A model generated the notes under the pieces. That model did not search any database and had not been told where the DNA came from. It saw only the letters and a list, made by a program, of their open reading frames with translations. Positions 8,329 to 16,021 of a DNA stretch of 64,000 bases are shown here, one piece after another. The DNA lies in NCBI RefSeq assembly GCF_020075545.1, contig NZ_JAIQZK010000002.1, forward strand, positions 1-64,000. The letters run 5' to 3'. This DNA comes from Nocardioides sp. TRM66260-LWL. Lineage in GTDB: Bacteria; Actinomycetota; Actinomycetes; Propionibacteriales; Nocardioidaceae. Position 1 is the first letter of the stretch. Every line of letters begins with the position of its first letter. A program made the translations under genes and the position numbers.

Positions 8329-8445
8329 CTAGGCGAGGGGCTTCCTCGCGGCATCACACTCGGCGCGCATGATCGCAGGCGTGATGTACCGAGTATGGAT
8401 CTCGGACTCCTTCAACGCCTTCTTGTCGACCTCAGCCACGACCAT
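8329..8445 (-). pseudogene. fragment of a type I restriction HsdR N-terminus
   Basis: A 38-residue reading frame containing EVDKKALKESEIHTRYITPA, which closely follows the N-terminal signature of type I restriction endonuclease subunits (D-K-K-A-L-S-E-x-x-I-x-T-x-Y-I-T-P-A). The usual A-G-W-D continuation is replaced by ECDAARKPLA and a TAG. Full HsdR proteins exceed 800 residues, so this is a remnant, suggesting the element once held a restriction system. Recognition rests on about 20 residues. Confidence 0.55.
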
Positions 8446-8527
8446 CAGTGTATTGCTCAGACCCGCCAAACTGAACGGAACTCCGACTAGAGTCGGATCG
8501 TGAAGCGCGTGGGCGACTGGAGTTCGC

Positions 8528-9415
8528 ATGACAGCTGAGTACCTGCTGGGCCGTGAGCCCGCTCGCCTGGCGGACGAGCAGCCTTCCTACACGGATGCCC
8601 TCTTTGCGGCCGAGAGGTTCGAGGGCAAGATCGTTGAGGGCTCAAACTTCACTCACAGTACCTTCGCGAATGTTTCTCTTAAGAACACCACCTTCGACAG
8701 ATGCAAGTTCGTTAATGTGGCGTTCGTCGGCGCATATCTCCGAGACACTATTCTCAGGGACTGTCAGTTCGAAGGATGCAAGTTCATCAACTGCGACATG
8801 ACGCGCGTCGATATCCGCTCATGTTCCCTGAAGTACTACAACTCGTTCACAGAGACTCCTGTCCCATTCGATCGAGTCCGCGATTCCCTCCCAGAGGAGG
8901 GAAACCTACGACAGTTGCTTTGTGAGAACCTGAGCCGAGAGGCATCCCGCGTTGGCGACTACGACGACGCGGGTAAGTTCCGAGCGGCGGCGCTCGATGG
9001 CCAGCAACGATTCCTAAAGGCGGTGTTTCGTCGAACAACTCCCTACTACCGTGAGAAGTACGGCCTTGGCGACCAGATCGATGCGGGACTCAAACTGCTC
9101 CGACTCGCGGTCTTCAACCTGATTTGGGGAAGTCGACGTAGCCACTGGACGGTGTTCCGAAACTGGGTGCTGGTGGCGCTCGTCGGATTCCTCGTCTTCG
9201 CCACCTCCTACCGCAAAGTCGAGCCCGGGACGAGTTGGTGGCACGCGGGCCTGTACGGCGCGTTGGCGGCAATCCCCATCAGTCCACCGCAAGATCTGGA
9301 ACTGCACGGAACCCATCTCCAGGTGTGGCTCGTCATCCTTCGCTTTCTAGGGCTGATGCTGGCAGCAATCCTCGCCGCCTTGCTGTTCGCACGTGCATAC
9401 GAGGGCCGACGATGA
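8528..9415 (+). CDS. pentapeptide-repeat protein with two C-terminal membrane segments
   Basis: 295 aa, function unknown. Residues 39-103 form 13 exact pentapeptide repeats, with the central hydrophobic residue every five positions from F41 to L101 (SNF, STF, VSL, TTF, CKF and so on), which fold as a right-handed beta-helix. A middle soluble helical part (about 120-190) is followed by two predicted membrane helices at about 213-229 and 266-291, with a short loop ALAAIPISPPQDLEL between them. This topology recalls two-helix channel domains, but the GYG selectivity filter is missing. ATG 8528 has GGAG upstream. It opens a three-gene operon and its TGA overlaps the next ATG. Low-GC cargo gene; a membrane effector is one possibility. 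Confidence 0.8.
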   Translation: MTAEYLLGREPARLADEQPSYTDALFAAERFEGKIVEGSNFTHSTFANVSLKNTTFDRCKFVNVAFVGAYLRDTILRDCQFEGCKFINCDMTRVDIRSCSLKYYNSFTETPVPFDRVRDSLPEEGNLRQLLCENLSREASRVGDYDDAGKFRAAALDGQQRFLKAVFRRTTPYYREKYGLGDQIDAGLKLLRLAVFNLIWGSRRSHWTVFRNWVLVALVGFLVFATSYRKVEPGTSWWHAGLYGALAAIPISPPQDLELHGTHLQVWLVILRFLGLMLAAILAALLFARAYEGRR

Positions 9416-10014
9416 CCTACGTGCGAATGCTCTACGGCTCGCGTGCCCGTGGCGACCAGGACGGCCTCAGCGACACAGACCACCTCGTGATCGACGACGA
9501 GCCGGGCGCGGACTACTCGTGGGATGACATTCTTCGCCTGCGGTCATATGGGTCGCTCTTCCTCTGGCACCTGGCGTTGGAAGGTGTGGTGCTCGACTCC
9601 GATGAAGACGGCGCCGACCGGTGGACCCGGCTATCGACTTCCTTGCCTGCGTACGGGCGAGTGGACGATGACATCGAGTCATTCCAGACCGTGCTGACGG
9701 ACGTGCAGCATGCGCTGACGGCACGCGACACCGATGTCCTTTTCGAGGCGTCGGTGCTAGCTCGGACAGTCCGGCATGCAGCGATACTGGGATGTCACGT
9801 GACCGGAGATCCGAACTTCTCCCGATACGGAGCAGTGGAGAAGGCCTTGATCCGCCTGCAGATCCAGCGCCCCGCAGGCGCTACGTTCGAGAGCCTGTAC
9901 GACGCTGTCCTGCGCCCGGACGACTTTGCGCTCGACGCGAGCGCGGTCGACAGTTGGGTCACAGTCGGCTTCGAACTGACAGATCGCATCCGGCAGGAGG
10001 GAGTAGCGGCGTGA
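9412..10014 (+). CDS. nucleotidyltransferase-domain protein (MNT-like) with C-terminal helical region
   Basis: 200 aa. Starts with a pol-beta-type nucleotidyltransferase site: YGSRARGDQDGLSDTDHLV at residues 8-26, matching G-S-x-A-R-G-D...S-D-x-D; a further acidic site may be VVLDSDED near 60. The C-terminal half (LFEASVLARTVRHAAILG onward) is helical and could be HEPN- or KNTase-C-like. MNT proteins transfer nucleotides to protein or RNA and are common antitoxins or modifiers. The ATG overlaps the stop of the pentapeptide gene (ATGA) and its own stop overlaps the next GTG, so the three products are probably made together. The start is fixed by the motif position. Function of this operon unknown. 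Confidence 0.78.
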   Translation: MTYVRMLYGSRARGDQDGLSDTDHLVIDDEPGADYSWDDILRLRSYGSLFLWHLALEGVVLDSDEDGADRWTRLSTSLPAYGRVDDDIESFQTVLTDVQHALTARDTDVLFEASVLARTVRHAAILGCHVTGDPNFSRYGAVEKALIRLQIQRPAGATFESLYDAVLRPDDFALDASAVDSWVTVGFELTDRIRQEGVAA

Positions 10015-10307
10015 ACACCGACCCGATCACACAGCGGCTCGACCAGCTCATCGAAACCCTCGACGACCCAAGAGCTGCTTACGTCGTCCGTAGCCGACTC
10101 GACAGGGTGCTACTCCTCGTGAACCGGACCATTGGCGGCGCAGATCTTGACGACCAGCGAGCATCCAAGGTTGAACAGTTGACCCGCGACATAGATGAGC
10201 ATTTTGCGGCGCTGCGACGACGCAGCGAACCATTCGGAGAAGCGTGGCTCACCAACCTTGCATCCGCCCGAAAAGCGCTACTGGACCTTCGGCAAGTGCT
10301 GGCATGA
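10011..10307 (+). CDS. small helical protein of unknown function, third gene of island operon
   Basis: 98 aa, no family recognised. It is almost all predicted helix, with heptad-like stretches (ITQRLDQLIETLDD, RLDRVLLLVNRTIGG, KVEQLTRDIDEHFAAL) and no membrane segment, signal or cysteine. GTG start at 10011 overlaps the preceding TGA (GTGA), and no alternative start gives a comparable product. Being coupled to the nucleotidyltransferase, it may be its partner or substrate, as small helical partners are for many MNT proteins; that is inference. After its stop at 10307 no further intact gene is seen on this strand before the tRNA. Confidence 0.65.
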   Translation: MNTDPITQRLDQLIETLDDPRAAYVVRSRLDRVLLLVNRTIGGADLDDQRASKVEQLTRDIDEHFAALRRRSEPFGEAWLTNLASARKALLDLRQVLA

Positions 10308-10479
10308 ACGGCTCCGGTCGGTGATGCCGGCGATTGCCTGCGTCGCGCTCAGCTAGAGGCCTCATGCAGTTCAGGTGTTGCGCATCTGCCACAACCGTTT
10401 GGATACGTTCAACCTGGGATGCGGAACCATGGAAGGGTGCATTCCGTCCCAAGGACAGACGTCACGCAGAACGAGGATT

Positions 10480-10835
10480 TAAAAGCGGCCCAACCCTCGT
10501 TCCGAAAGAGGTGTAGCGAGAAGCCGAACCTCTCGACGCATCGCGTCCTCGTAAAGGCGGCGCGCTGACGCCGCGATGCGCTCCTCAAGGGCGCTGTCGG
10601 CCAGCTAATAATCGCCTCGCCGAATCTGCTGTCGAGGGTCAGCGACGTGTCGACCGGCCGGCAGGTGTGCCGTTCGGCCAGTCGTCGCCGCAGCGCGATC
10701 TCGGCCGCCGTTCAAGATCTGCCTCGGGCCGAGGCCAGCCGGGACTTGCCGTCAAGATCGCGATATTGCGTCCGCACCTCGATCCGACCGAGCCAGTTCT
10801 ATGACCTTCACGGCGCCATGCGTGCCGACCGGCAC
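10480..10835 (-). pseudogene. decayed tyrosine integrase N-terminal half
   Basis: Reading the minus strand, pieces of an actinobacterial phage-type integrase appear in changing frames. PVGTHGAVKVIEL starts at 10835; after a frameshift VRTQYRDLDGKSRLA starts at 10777; after an in-frame TGA (10712-10714) comes TAAEIALRRRLAER and PVDTSLTLDSRFGEA; after another frameshift LADSALEERIAASARRLYED begins at 10604. This order matches the arm-binding and SAM-like core-binding domains of these integrases. The catalytic R-H-R-Y half is gone. It points away from the tRNA, adjacent to it, as expected for the element's own integrase. The bases from 10308 to 10479 show no gene. Confidence 0.7.
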
Positions 10836-10988
10836 CCGCTAGCGACTCACCGGTCCGCCTCGTGCCGAATCTCCAGCCAGGTCTGCACATCGGACGGCCA
10901 ACTTGAGACGTTTGCCGCACTCGAAGGCTCGCGGAGCTGTGCCGACCACCCGCGAGACGCTCATGAGGGGCTCCAGCCCCAACACCCG

Positions 10989-11027
10989 AAAAACAGATCG
11001 AGGCCAGCCAGCGGCTGACCTCGATCT
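10989..11027 (-). terminator. terminator of initiator tRNA (element-borne)
   Basis: AGATCGAGGTCAGCC pairs with GGCTGGCCTCGATCT (one mismatch), followed on the minus strand by G then TTTTT. A classic intrinsic terminator 6 bases after the tRNA; by the integration model it came with the element. Confidence 0.85.
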
Positions 11028-11032
11028 CCTTG

Positions 11033-11106
11033 TAGCGGGGGCAGGATTTGAACCTGCGACCTCTGGGTTATGAGCCCAGCGAGCTACCGAGCTGCTCCAC
11101 CCCGCG
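11033..11106 (-). tRNA. initiator tRNA-Met (CAT)
   Basis: 74 nt without encoded CCA. Acceptor CGCGGGG pairs with CCCCGC; position 1 (C) faces U72, unpaired, the hallmark of initiator tRNAs. The anticodon stem CTGGGCTCATAACCCAG contains CAT with the three G-C pairs typical of fMet tRNA, and the T arm reads AGGTTCAAATCCT. The sequence agrees with actinobacterial initiator tRNAs as I know them. It is the integration target of the adjoining element and remains intact because the element restored its 3' end. Confidence 0.95.
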
Positions 11107-11118
11107 TCGGTGAACCAG

Positions 11119-11148
11119 ACGTTACAGGGAGGCGGTGGAGCGGGCCAA
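11119..11148 (-). promoter_or_regulatory. promoter of initiator tRNA
   Basis: On the minus strand TTGGCC (-35, 11143-11148), 18 bases, TAACGT (-10, 11119-11124), placing the start a few bases before the tRNA. Confidence 0.55.
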
Positions 11149-11195
11149 ATCGGGGCCGCCCCACCGCCTCCCCGAGGTGCGGAGGCGGGTCGCCG

Positions 11196-14100
11196 TCAGC
11201 CGGCCGGCGAGGGCGACGGCGTCGCGCTCGGGGCTGCGGACGGGCTGCCCGAGGGCGCCGCCGACGGGCTGGCCGACGGCGAGGCGCCGGGCGAGCTCGA
11301 GGGCGTGCCGTTCGAGAGTCGGAGCGCGTCGTTGACGGCGGTCTGGGCGGCGTTGATCTGCTTCTGGTACTCGCCCAGGTCGTTGTCGGTCAGCGCCTGC
11401 TGGGCGGCCGCGAACGCCTGGTCGGCCCGGTCGAGCAAGGCCCGGATCCGCTCCTGCGTGGTGCCGGTGCCGCCGGTGGCGCCCGTGCCCCCGGTGCCGC
11501 CGGTCTGGCCGCTGGTCTCGGACTCGTTGACGCCGAGCGCGCTGGCCAGGGCCCGGCTCAGCGTCGTCCCGACGCCGACGGTGCCGTTGTACGACACCAC
11601 GACCTGCTGGAGGATCGGGAAGCCCGAGCTGGCGCCCGCGTTCAGGGCGTAGATCGGCTGCACGTAGATCAGGCCGCCGTCGACCGGCAGGGTCAGCAGG
11701 TTGCCGTACAGCGGCAGGTTCGGGGCGCTGAACGGCAGCAACCGCTGACGCACCGTGTTGTCCTGCTGGATCTTCGTCGAGACCAGACGCGGACCGTCGA
11801 CGCCCTGCGTGGGCACCTCGAGCACCTGCATCTTCCCGTAGTCGGGCGAGGTCGCGTCGGAGTTGACCGACGCGAACGCGGCGAGGTTGTCCTTGCCCGA
11901 GGGCACGAACACCGAGGTCAGCGACCAGGTGTCCTCCGGACCCGAGCCCGGCTTCGACTGCGAGAACAGCCGGTACGGCGGCTGCATGAGCCGGTTGCCG
12001 GCGTCGGTCGGGTCGAGCGGGACGTCCCAGCGGTTGGCACCGGTGTAGAAGTCGCCGGCGTTCGTCACGTGGTAGCGCGCGAACTGGTAGCGCTGCACCT
12101 TGAACAGGTCGTCGGGGTAGCGCAGGTGCGGCAGCAGCTCCTCCGGGATCGCCGCCTTCGGGATCACGGTGTTCGGGAACGCCTTCTCCCACGTCTGCAG
12201 GATCGGGTCGCTCTCGTCCCAGGCGTACAGCGTGACGGTGCCGTCGTAGGCGTCGACGGTGGCCTTCACCGCGTTGCGCATGTAGTTGATCTCGTCGGTC
12301 GGCGGCGCCTGCAGGCCGGTGTTCTCCTGCCGCGAGTCGGCCGTCATCCGGGCGAACGACTCCTTCTCGGCGTTCGGGTACTTGTCGGTGGTCGTGTAGC
12401 CGTCGACGATCCACAGGATCCGGCCGTTGACGACCGCCGGGTACGCCTCGCTGTCCAGCGAGAGCCACGGGGCGACCTGTCGGACGCGCAGGCGCGGGTC
12501 TCGGTCGTAGAGCACCTGGCTGTTGGCGTTGACCCGGCCCGAGAGCAGGAAGTTCGGCTCGCCGAACTTGATCGCGTACATGAGCCGACGGAACGTCGAG
12601 CCGATCGGGATGCCGCCCTGGCCGTCGTAGGTGGTGGAGCGGTCGACGGCCTGGTCGGCGTTCGGGATGTCGGTGCCGTCCTGACCGGTCTGGCCCGACT
12701 GGCCCGACTGGCCGGAGCCCTGTCCCGACTGACCGGACTGGCCCGAGCCCTGGCCGGCCGGCTGGTCGGCGAGACCGAGCTCGACGTCCGGGGACGACGG
12801 CGTGGCCTTGCCGACGATCGAGTAGTCGGGGCTCTGCTCGCCGAAGTAGATGCGCGACTCGTAGCCGCCCTCGGCCTTGGAGAGCGCGTCCTGCCCGGCG
12901 GCGATGCCCTCCGCGTAGGAGAGGCCGCCCTGGCTCGGCGAGCCGGCCGCGGACCGCTGGTTCGCGAACGCCGCGATGAGCCCGTTGCCGTGGGTGTAGA
13001 CCGTGTGCAGGTTGGTCCAGTTGCGCGAGCCGGGGTTGATGCCCTGCTGGTTGAGCTCGCGGGCCGCGAGCACGAGCGCGCGGTCCTGCCCGTCGATCTC
13101 GTAGCGGTCGACGTCGAGCACGTCGCCGACGGAGTAGTAGTTGCGCGCCTGCTGCTGCTGGACGAAGGCCCGACGCACGAGCAGCGGGTCGACGAGCGGC
13201 ACGGAGGCCAGCTGGCCGCCGAGCTGCGACGCGGCCGTGTTCGACGTGCTCCCGCTGACCGGGTAGTCGATCGTCTCGACGTTGTCGAGGCCGTAGGCGG
13301 TGCGGGTGGCGGCGATGTTGCGCTGGATGTAGGGCTGCTCCTTGTCGGCCTCCGAGGGCTTGACCTGGAACTGCTGCACCACGCCCGGGACGATCAGCCC
13401 GAGCAGGATCGAGGAGAGCACCATCAGGCCGGCGCCGACGGTCGGCAGCGTCCAGGTGCGCCACCAGACGTTGAGCAGGAACAGCACGGCGCAGACCAGG
13501 GCGATCGCGGCCAGGATGTTCTTGCCCGGCAGCACCGCGTTGTCGTCGGTGTAGGTGATGCCGGTGACCAGCCCGCCCGACTGGGTCAGCACGTCGTAGC
13601 GGTCGAGCCAGTAGTCGAGCCCCTTGACCAGCAGGAACACGCCGATCAGCACCGACAGCTGCACCTGCGCGGCCGTCGTCAGCCGCTCACCGGCGGCCTG
13701 CAGCCGGATGCCGCCGAAGAGGTAGTGCGTGAGCGCCGAGGCGAGGATCGCCACGACCAGCGCCGCGAGCAGCAGGTTGACGAGGTACTGCCAGAACGGC
13801 AGGTCGAAGATGTAGAAGCCCAGGTCCTTGCCGAAGTACGGGTCGGTCTGGTTGAACGCCGTGCCGTGCCGCCACAGCAGGTAGGAGCGCCACTGCGAGG
13901 CCCCCGAGCTGCCGGCGAAGACCAGCATCAGCAGCGCGATGCCGACGATCAGCGCCCGCCGGATCGGGGTGAGCGACTCGCGGTAGCGGTCGAGGTTGTC
14001 CTGCTGCGGCAGGGAGACGAACAGCGGACGCGAGCGGAACGCGACGACGATGTTGGCGCAGACCACGACCGCCATGAACAGGCCCGCGCCGAGGAACAGC

Positions 14101-14309
14101 GCCACCTTGGTCCAGATCAGCGTCGAGAAGACCGAGCCGTAGCCGAGGTCGGTGAACCACAGCCGCGAGGTGTAGAAGCGGGCGAAGGCGGTGAGGGCGA
14201 AGAGCGCCGCCACGAGGATGACGCCGGTGATCAGCAGCGCCCGCGACCGTCGACTCGGCCCCGTCGGCTCCGCGGCGCCGCCCTGGGGATCGTCGTACAT
14301 CTCGGTCAC
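11196..14309 (-). CDS. UPF0182 family integral membrane protein
   Basis: 1037 aa, the usual length of the family, whose role is unknown. Seven or so membrane helices fill the first third (ALLITGVILVAALFALTAF, ALFLGAGLFMAVVVCANIVV and others), followed by a large presumably extracytoplasmic domain with YPAVVNGRILWIVDGYTTT, LYAWDESDPILQTWEKAFP and DVPLDPTDAGNR. A Gly-Gln-Ser repeat linker (12670-12770) splits this domain, and the C-terminus is a low-complexity Ser/Pro/Ala tail. The GTG start overlaps the stop of the PPA1309-family gene, giving a three-gene string with the PDZ/Lon gene, the same neighbourhood as in mycobacteria. Confidence 0.93.
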   Translation of the reverse strand: MTEMYDDPQGGAAEPTGPSRRSRALLITGVILVAALFALTAFARFYTSRLWFTDLGYGSVFSTLIWTKVALFLGAGLFMAVVVCANIVVAFRSRPLFVSLPQQDNLDRYRESLTPIRRALIVGIALLMLVFAGSSGASQWRSYLLWRHGTAFNQTDPYFGKDLGFYIFDLPFWQYLVNLLLAALVVAILASALTHYLFGGIRLQAAGERLTTAAQVQLSVLIGVFLLVKGLDYWLDRYDVLTQSGGLVTGITYTDDNAVLPGKNILAAIALVCAVLFLLNVWWRTWTLPTVGAGLMVLSSILLGLIVPGVVQQFQVKPSEADKEQPYIQRNIAATRTAYGLDNVETIDYPVSGSTSNTAASQLGGQLASVPLVDPLLVRRAFVQQQQARNYYSVGDVLDVDRYEIDGQDRALVLAARELNQQGINPGSRNWTNLHTVYTHGNGLIAAFANQRSAAGSPSQGGLSYAEGIAAGQDALSKAEGGYESRIYFGEQSPDYSIVGKATPSSPDVELGLADQPAGQGSGQSGQSGQGSGQSGQSGQTGQDGTDIPNADQAVDRSTTYDGQGGIPIGSTFRRLMYAIKFGEPNFLLSGRVNANSQVLYDRDPRLRVRQVAPWLSLDSEAYPAVVNGRILWIVDGYTTTDKYPNAEKESFARMTADSRQENTGLQAPPTDEINYMRNAVKATVDAYDGTVTLYAWDESDPILQTWEKAFPNTVIPKAAIPEELLPHLRYPDDLFKVQRYQFARYHVTNAGDFYTGANRWDVPLDPTDAGNRLMQPPYRLFSQSKPGSGPEDTWSLTSVFVPSGKDNLAAFASVNSDATSPDYGKMQVLEVPTQGVDGPRLVSTKIQQDNTVRQRLLPFSAPNLPLYGNLLTLPVDGGLIYVQPIYALNAGASSGFPILQQVVVSYNGTVGVGTTLSRALASALGVNESETSGQTGGTGGTGATGGTGTTQERIRALLDRADQAFAAAQQALTDNDLGEYQKQINAAQTAVNDALRLSNGTPSSSPGASPSASPSAAPSGSPSAAPSATPSPSPAG

Positions 14310-14920
14310 GGGGCATCTCCTGCTTCCGGATCGGGGTCGAGGGTGGCCTGCAGCAGCTGCAGCAGACCGGGCACGAGGTCGGGACCGGTGACGACCAGGC
14401 TGGGGTCGTCGTGGCTCCGGAACCGCATGGCACAGAACGAGTCGCCGGCGCGGGTGGTTCCGGCGACCAGCCGCAGCTCCTGCCTCAAGGGGTGGGCGGC
14501 GGCGAACCGGGCCGCCTCGTCGGGGTCGGACGGCACGTCGCCGTCGGCCTCCGGCGGCAGGACGGTGCGCTCGACGACGGCGGCGCAGCCCACGACGTCA
14601 TCGGGCCACACGAGGGTCTCGAGCACCTGCTCGAGCGGACGGTCGTGGGGCAGCTGCTCCTGCTGCACCGGCGTCAGGCTGCCGGGCGCGGGCTCGCCCT
14701 CGAGGCCCAGCAGGACGGCCAGGCCGGGCTCGCGCCGCAGCAGGTCGGCGGTCTCGACGAGCGCGAAGAGCTGGGCGGGCTGGTCCCAGCCGCCCTCCCC
14801 CACGTGCTGCTCGACCTCGACGACCGCCTGGGCCAGCGGCGTGTCGGGCACCGGGGGCGGCTCGCCGGGGCCGGTCGGGATGGCGAGCGGCTGGTCCGGC
14901 TGACCCGGCTGATCGGTCAT
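14306..14920 (-). CDS. PPA1309 family protein
   Basis: 204 aa, conserved in Actinobacteria without a known role. Starts with a Pro/Gln-rich stretch, then LAQAVVEVEQHVGEGGWDQP, FALVETADLLRREPGL and the conserved end with LRLVAGTTRAGDSFCAMRFR and LVPGLLQLLQATL. No signal peptide, membrane helix or catalytic motif seen. ATG at 14920 overlaps the TGA of the upstream protease gene (ATGA), and its own TGA overlaps the UPF0182 GTG, so all three are co-translated. Confidence 0.85.
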   Translation of the reverse strand: MTDQPGQPDQPLAIPTGPGEPPPVPDTPLAQAVVEVEQHVGEGGWDQPAQLFALVETADLLRREPGLAVLLGLEGEPAPGSLTPVQQEQLPHDRPLEQVLETLVWPDDVVGCAAVVERTVLPPEADGDVPSDPDEAARFAAAHPLRQELRLVAGTTRAGDSFCAMRFRSHDDPSLVVTGPDLVPGLLQLLQATLDPDPEAGDAP

Positions 14921-15966
14921 GAGGCGCCCTCGCACGACGGGAGACTGGCGTTCGGGTCCTTCGTCCAGGCGCGGATCGAGCTCAGCGCGCTGTCGAAGGT
15001 GTCGGCCCGCACCAGGCGCGGACGCGGGGTGGCGGCGCCGAGCGCCTCCTTGCAGTTGTCCGGCGGCACGAGGAAGAGCTGCGCGCCGTCGCGCTGCGCA
15101 CCCGCGATCTTCTGCTGGATGCCGCCGATCGGGCCGACCTTGTCGTCGAGGTCGAGCGTGCCGGTGCCGGCGATGACCTTGCCGTCGGTGAGCGAGCCCG
15201 GGGTCAGGGTGTCGTAGATCGACAGCGCGAACATCAGGCCCGCGCTGGGGCCGCCGATGCGCGGGTCGATGTTGACCCGCACCTGGAACGGGTACTGGAA
15301 GAGCTGCCCGGGCTGGACGCCGATGCGCGGCGAGCCGTCCTGCACCTGCGGGGTGATGCTCACCTGCCGGCGGCGACCGTCGCGCTCGATCACGAGGGAG
15401 AGCGGCTTGCCCGCGGGGGTGGCCTTGACGGCGTCGACCAGCTGCTGGGGGTCGGTGAGGGGCTTGCCGCCGACCGAGACGATCACGTCGCGGGGCTCGA
15501 GGACGCCGTCGGCCGGCGTGTCGGGGTAGACGTAGTAGACGCCGAGGGCCGGCTTGACCGGCAGGCCGAGCTTGCGCAGCGCGTCGGCGATCGCGACGTC
15601 CTGGGAGGTGACCATCGAGACGGCGCCCTCCTGCCGGTCCTGCTCGGCGGTGACGTCCTCGGGGTGCACGAAGTCATAGGGGTAGACGGCGCGGGTGCGG
15701 TCGAGGTAGGCGCTCAGCAGCGGCACCAGGCCCAGCTTCGAGCCGACCGGCGAGACGTTGACGGTGACCATCCGCAGCTGGCCGTCGTCGCGGTAGGTCT
15801 TGGCCCCGCTGACCTGCACGGTCTCCGAGCCCCGGGTCTGCCCGAGGACGTCGATCGTCGGGCCCGGCGAGTAGGTGCCGTACGGCAGCGGGGCGAAGCA
15901 CACCACGGCGAGCAGCACGAGCCACAGGGGCGTGGCCACGAGGGCGGCCACCGTCCGCTGGTTCAT
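14917..15966 (-). CDS. membrane-anchored PDZ/Lon-type serine protease (YlbL-like)
   Basis: 349 aa. An N-terminal signal anchor (VAALVATPLWLVLLAVVCFA) exports the rest. A PDZ domain follows at about 130-210 (GVYYVYPDTPADGVLEPRD, DVIVSVGGKPL). The C-terminal Lon-like protease domain has the catalytic Ser in IGGPSAGLMFAL (about 241) and the Lys in LDDKVGPIGGIQQK (about 276). Likely trims or clears exported proteins near the membrane; substrate unknown. First gene of the string with the PPA1309 and UPF0182 genes. Confidence 0.9.
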   Translation of the reverse strand: MNQRTVAALVATPLWLVLLAVVCFAPLPYGTYSPGPTIDVLGQTRGSETVQVSGAKTYRDDGQLRMVTVNVSPVGSKLGLVPLLSAYLDRTRAVYPYDFVHPEDVTAEQDRQEGAVSMVTSQDVAIADALRKLGLPVKPALGVYYVYPDTPADGVLEPRDVIVSVGGKPLTDPQQLVDAVKATPAGKPLSLVIERDGRRRQVSITPQVQDGSPRIGVQPGQLFQYPFQVRVNIDPRIGGPSAGLMFALSIYDTLTPGSLTDGKVIAGTGTLDLDDKVGPIGGIQQKIAGAQRDGAQLFLVPPDNCKEALGAATPRPRLVRADTFDSALSSIRAWTKDPNASLPSCEGAS

Positions 15967-16021
15967 GCGCTCACCCTCTCATCCGCGGCCAACCGGACGC
16001 CGGGGCGGGGGCGGAGGCGGA

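Larger units (their letters stand above)
8085..11066. mobile_element. degenerate integrated element at the initiator tRNA gene
   Basis: A 3-kb segment bounded by direct repeats of the tRNA-fMet 3' end (8085-8120, 11031-11066). Inside are a broken tyrosine integrase beside the intact tRNA, a truncated hsdR start near the far end and an intact three-gene operon. Base composition is visibly lower in GC and codon use less biased than in the flanks (for example 8640-8760). No excision or replication gene was seen, so it is probably immobile now or a shrunken remnant of a larger island that carried type I restriction genes. Confidence 0.78.

Noticed and set aside
10249..10452. A 67-codon minus-strand ORF in the island
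   Set aside because: No similarity to the integrase or any family; overlaps the end of the third operon gene; likely chance.
11070..14903. A 1277-codon open frame on the plus strand
   Set aside because: It is antisense to the UPF0182 and PPA1309 genes; composition (Arg, Val, Gly, Asp runs) is that of a GC-rich shadow and it crosses the tRNA.
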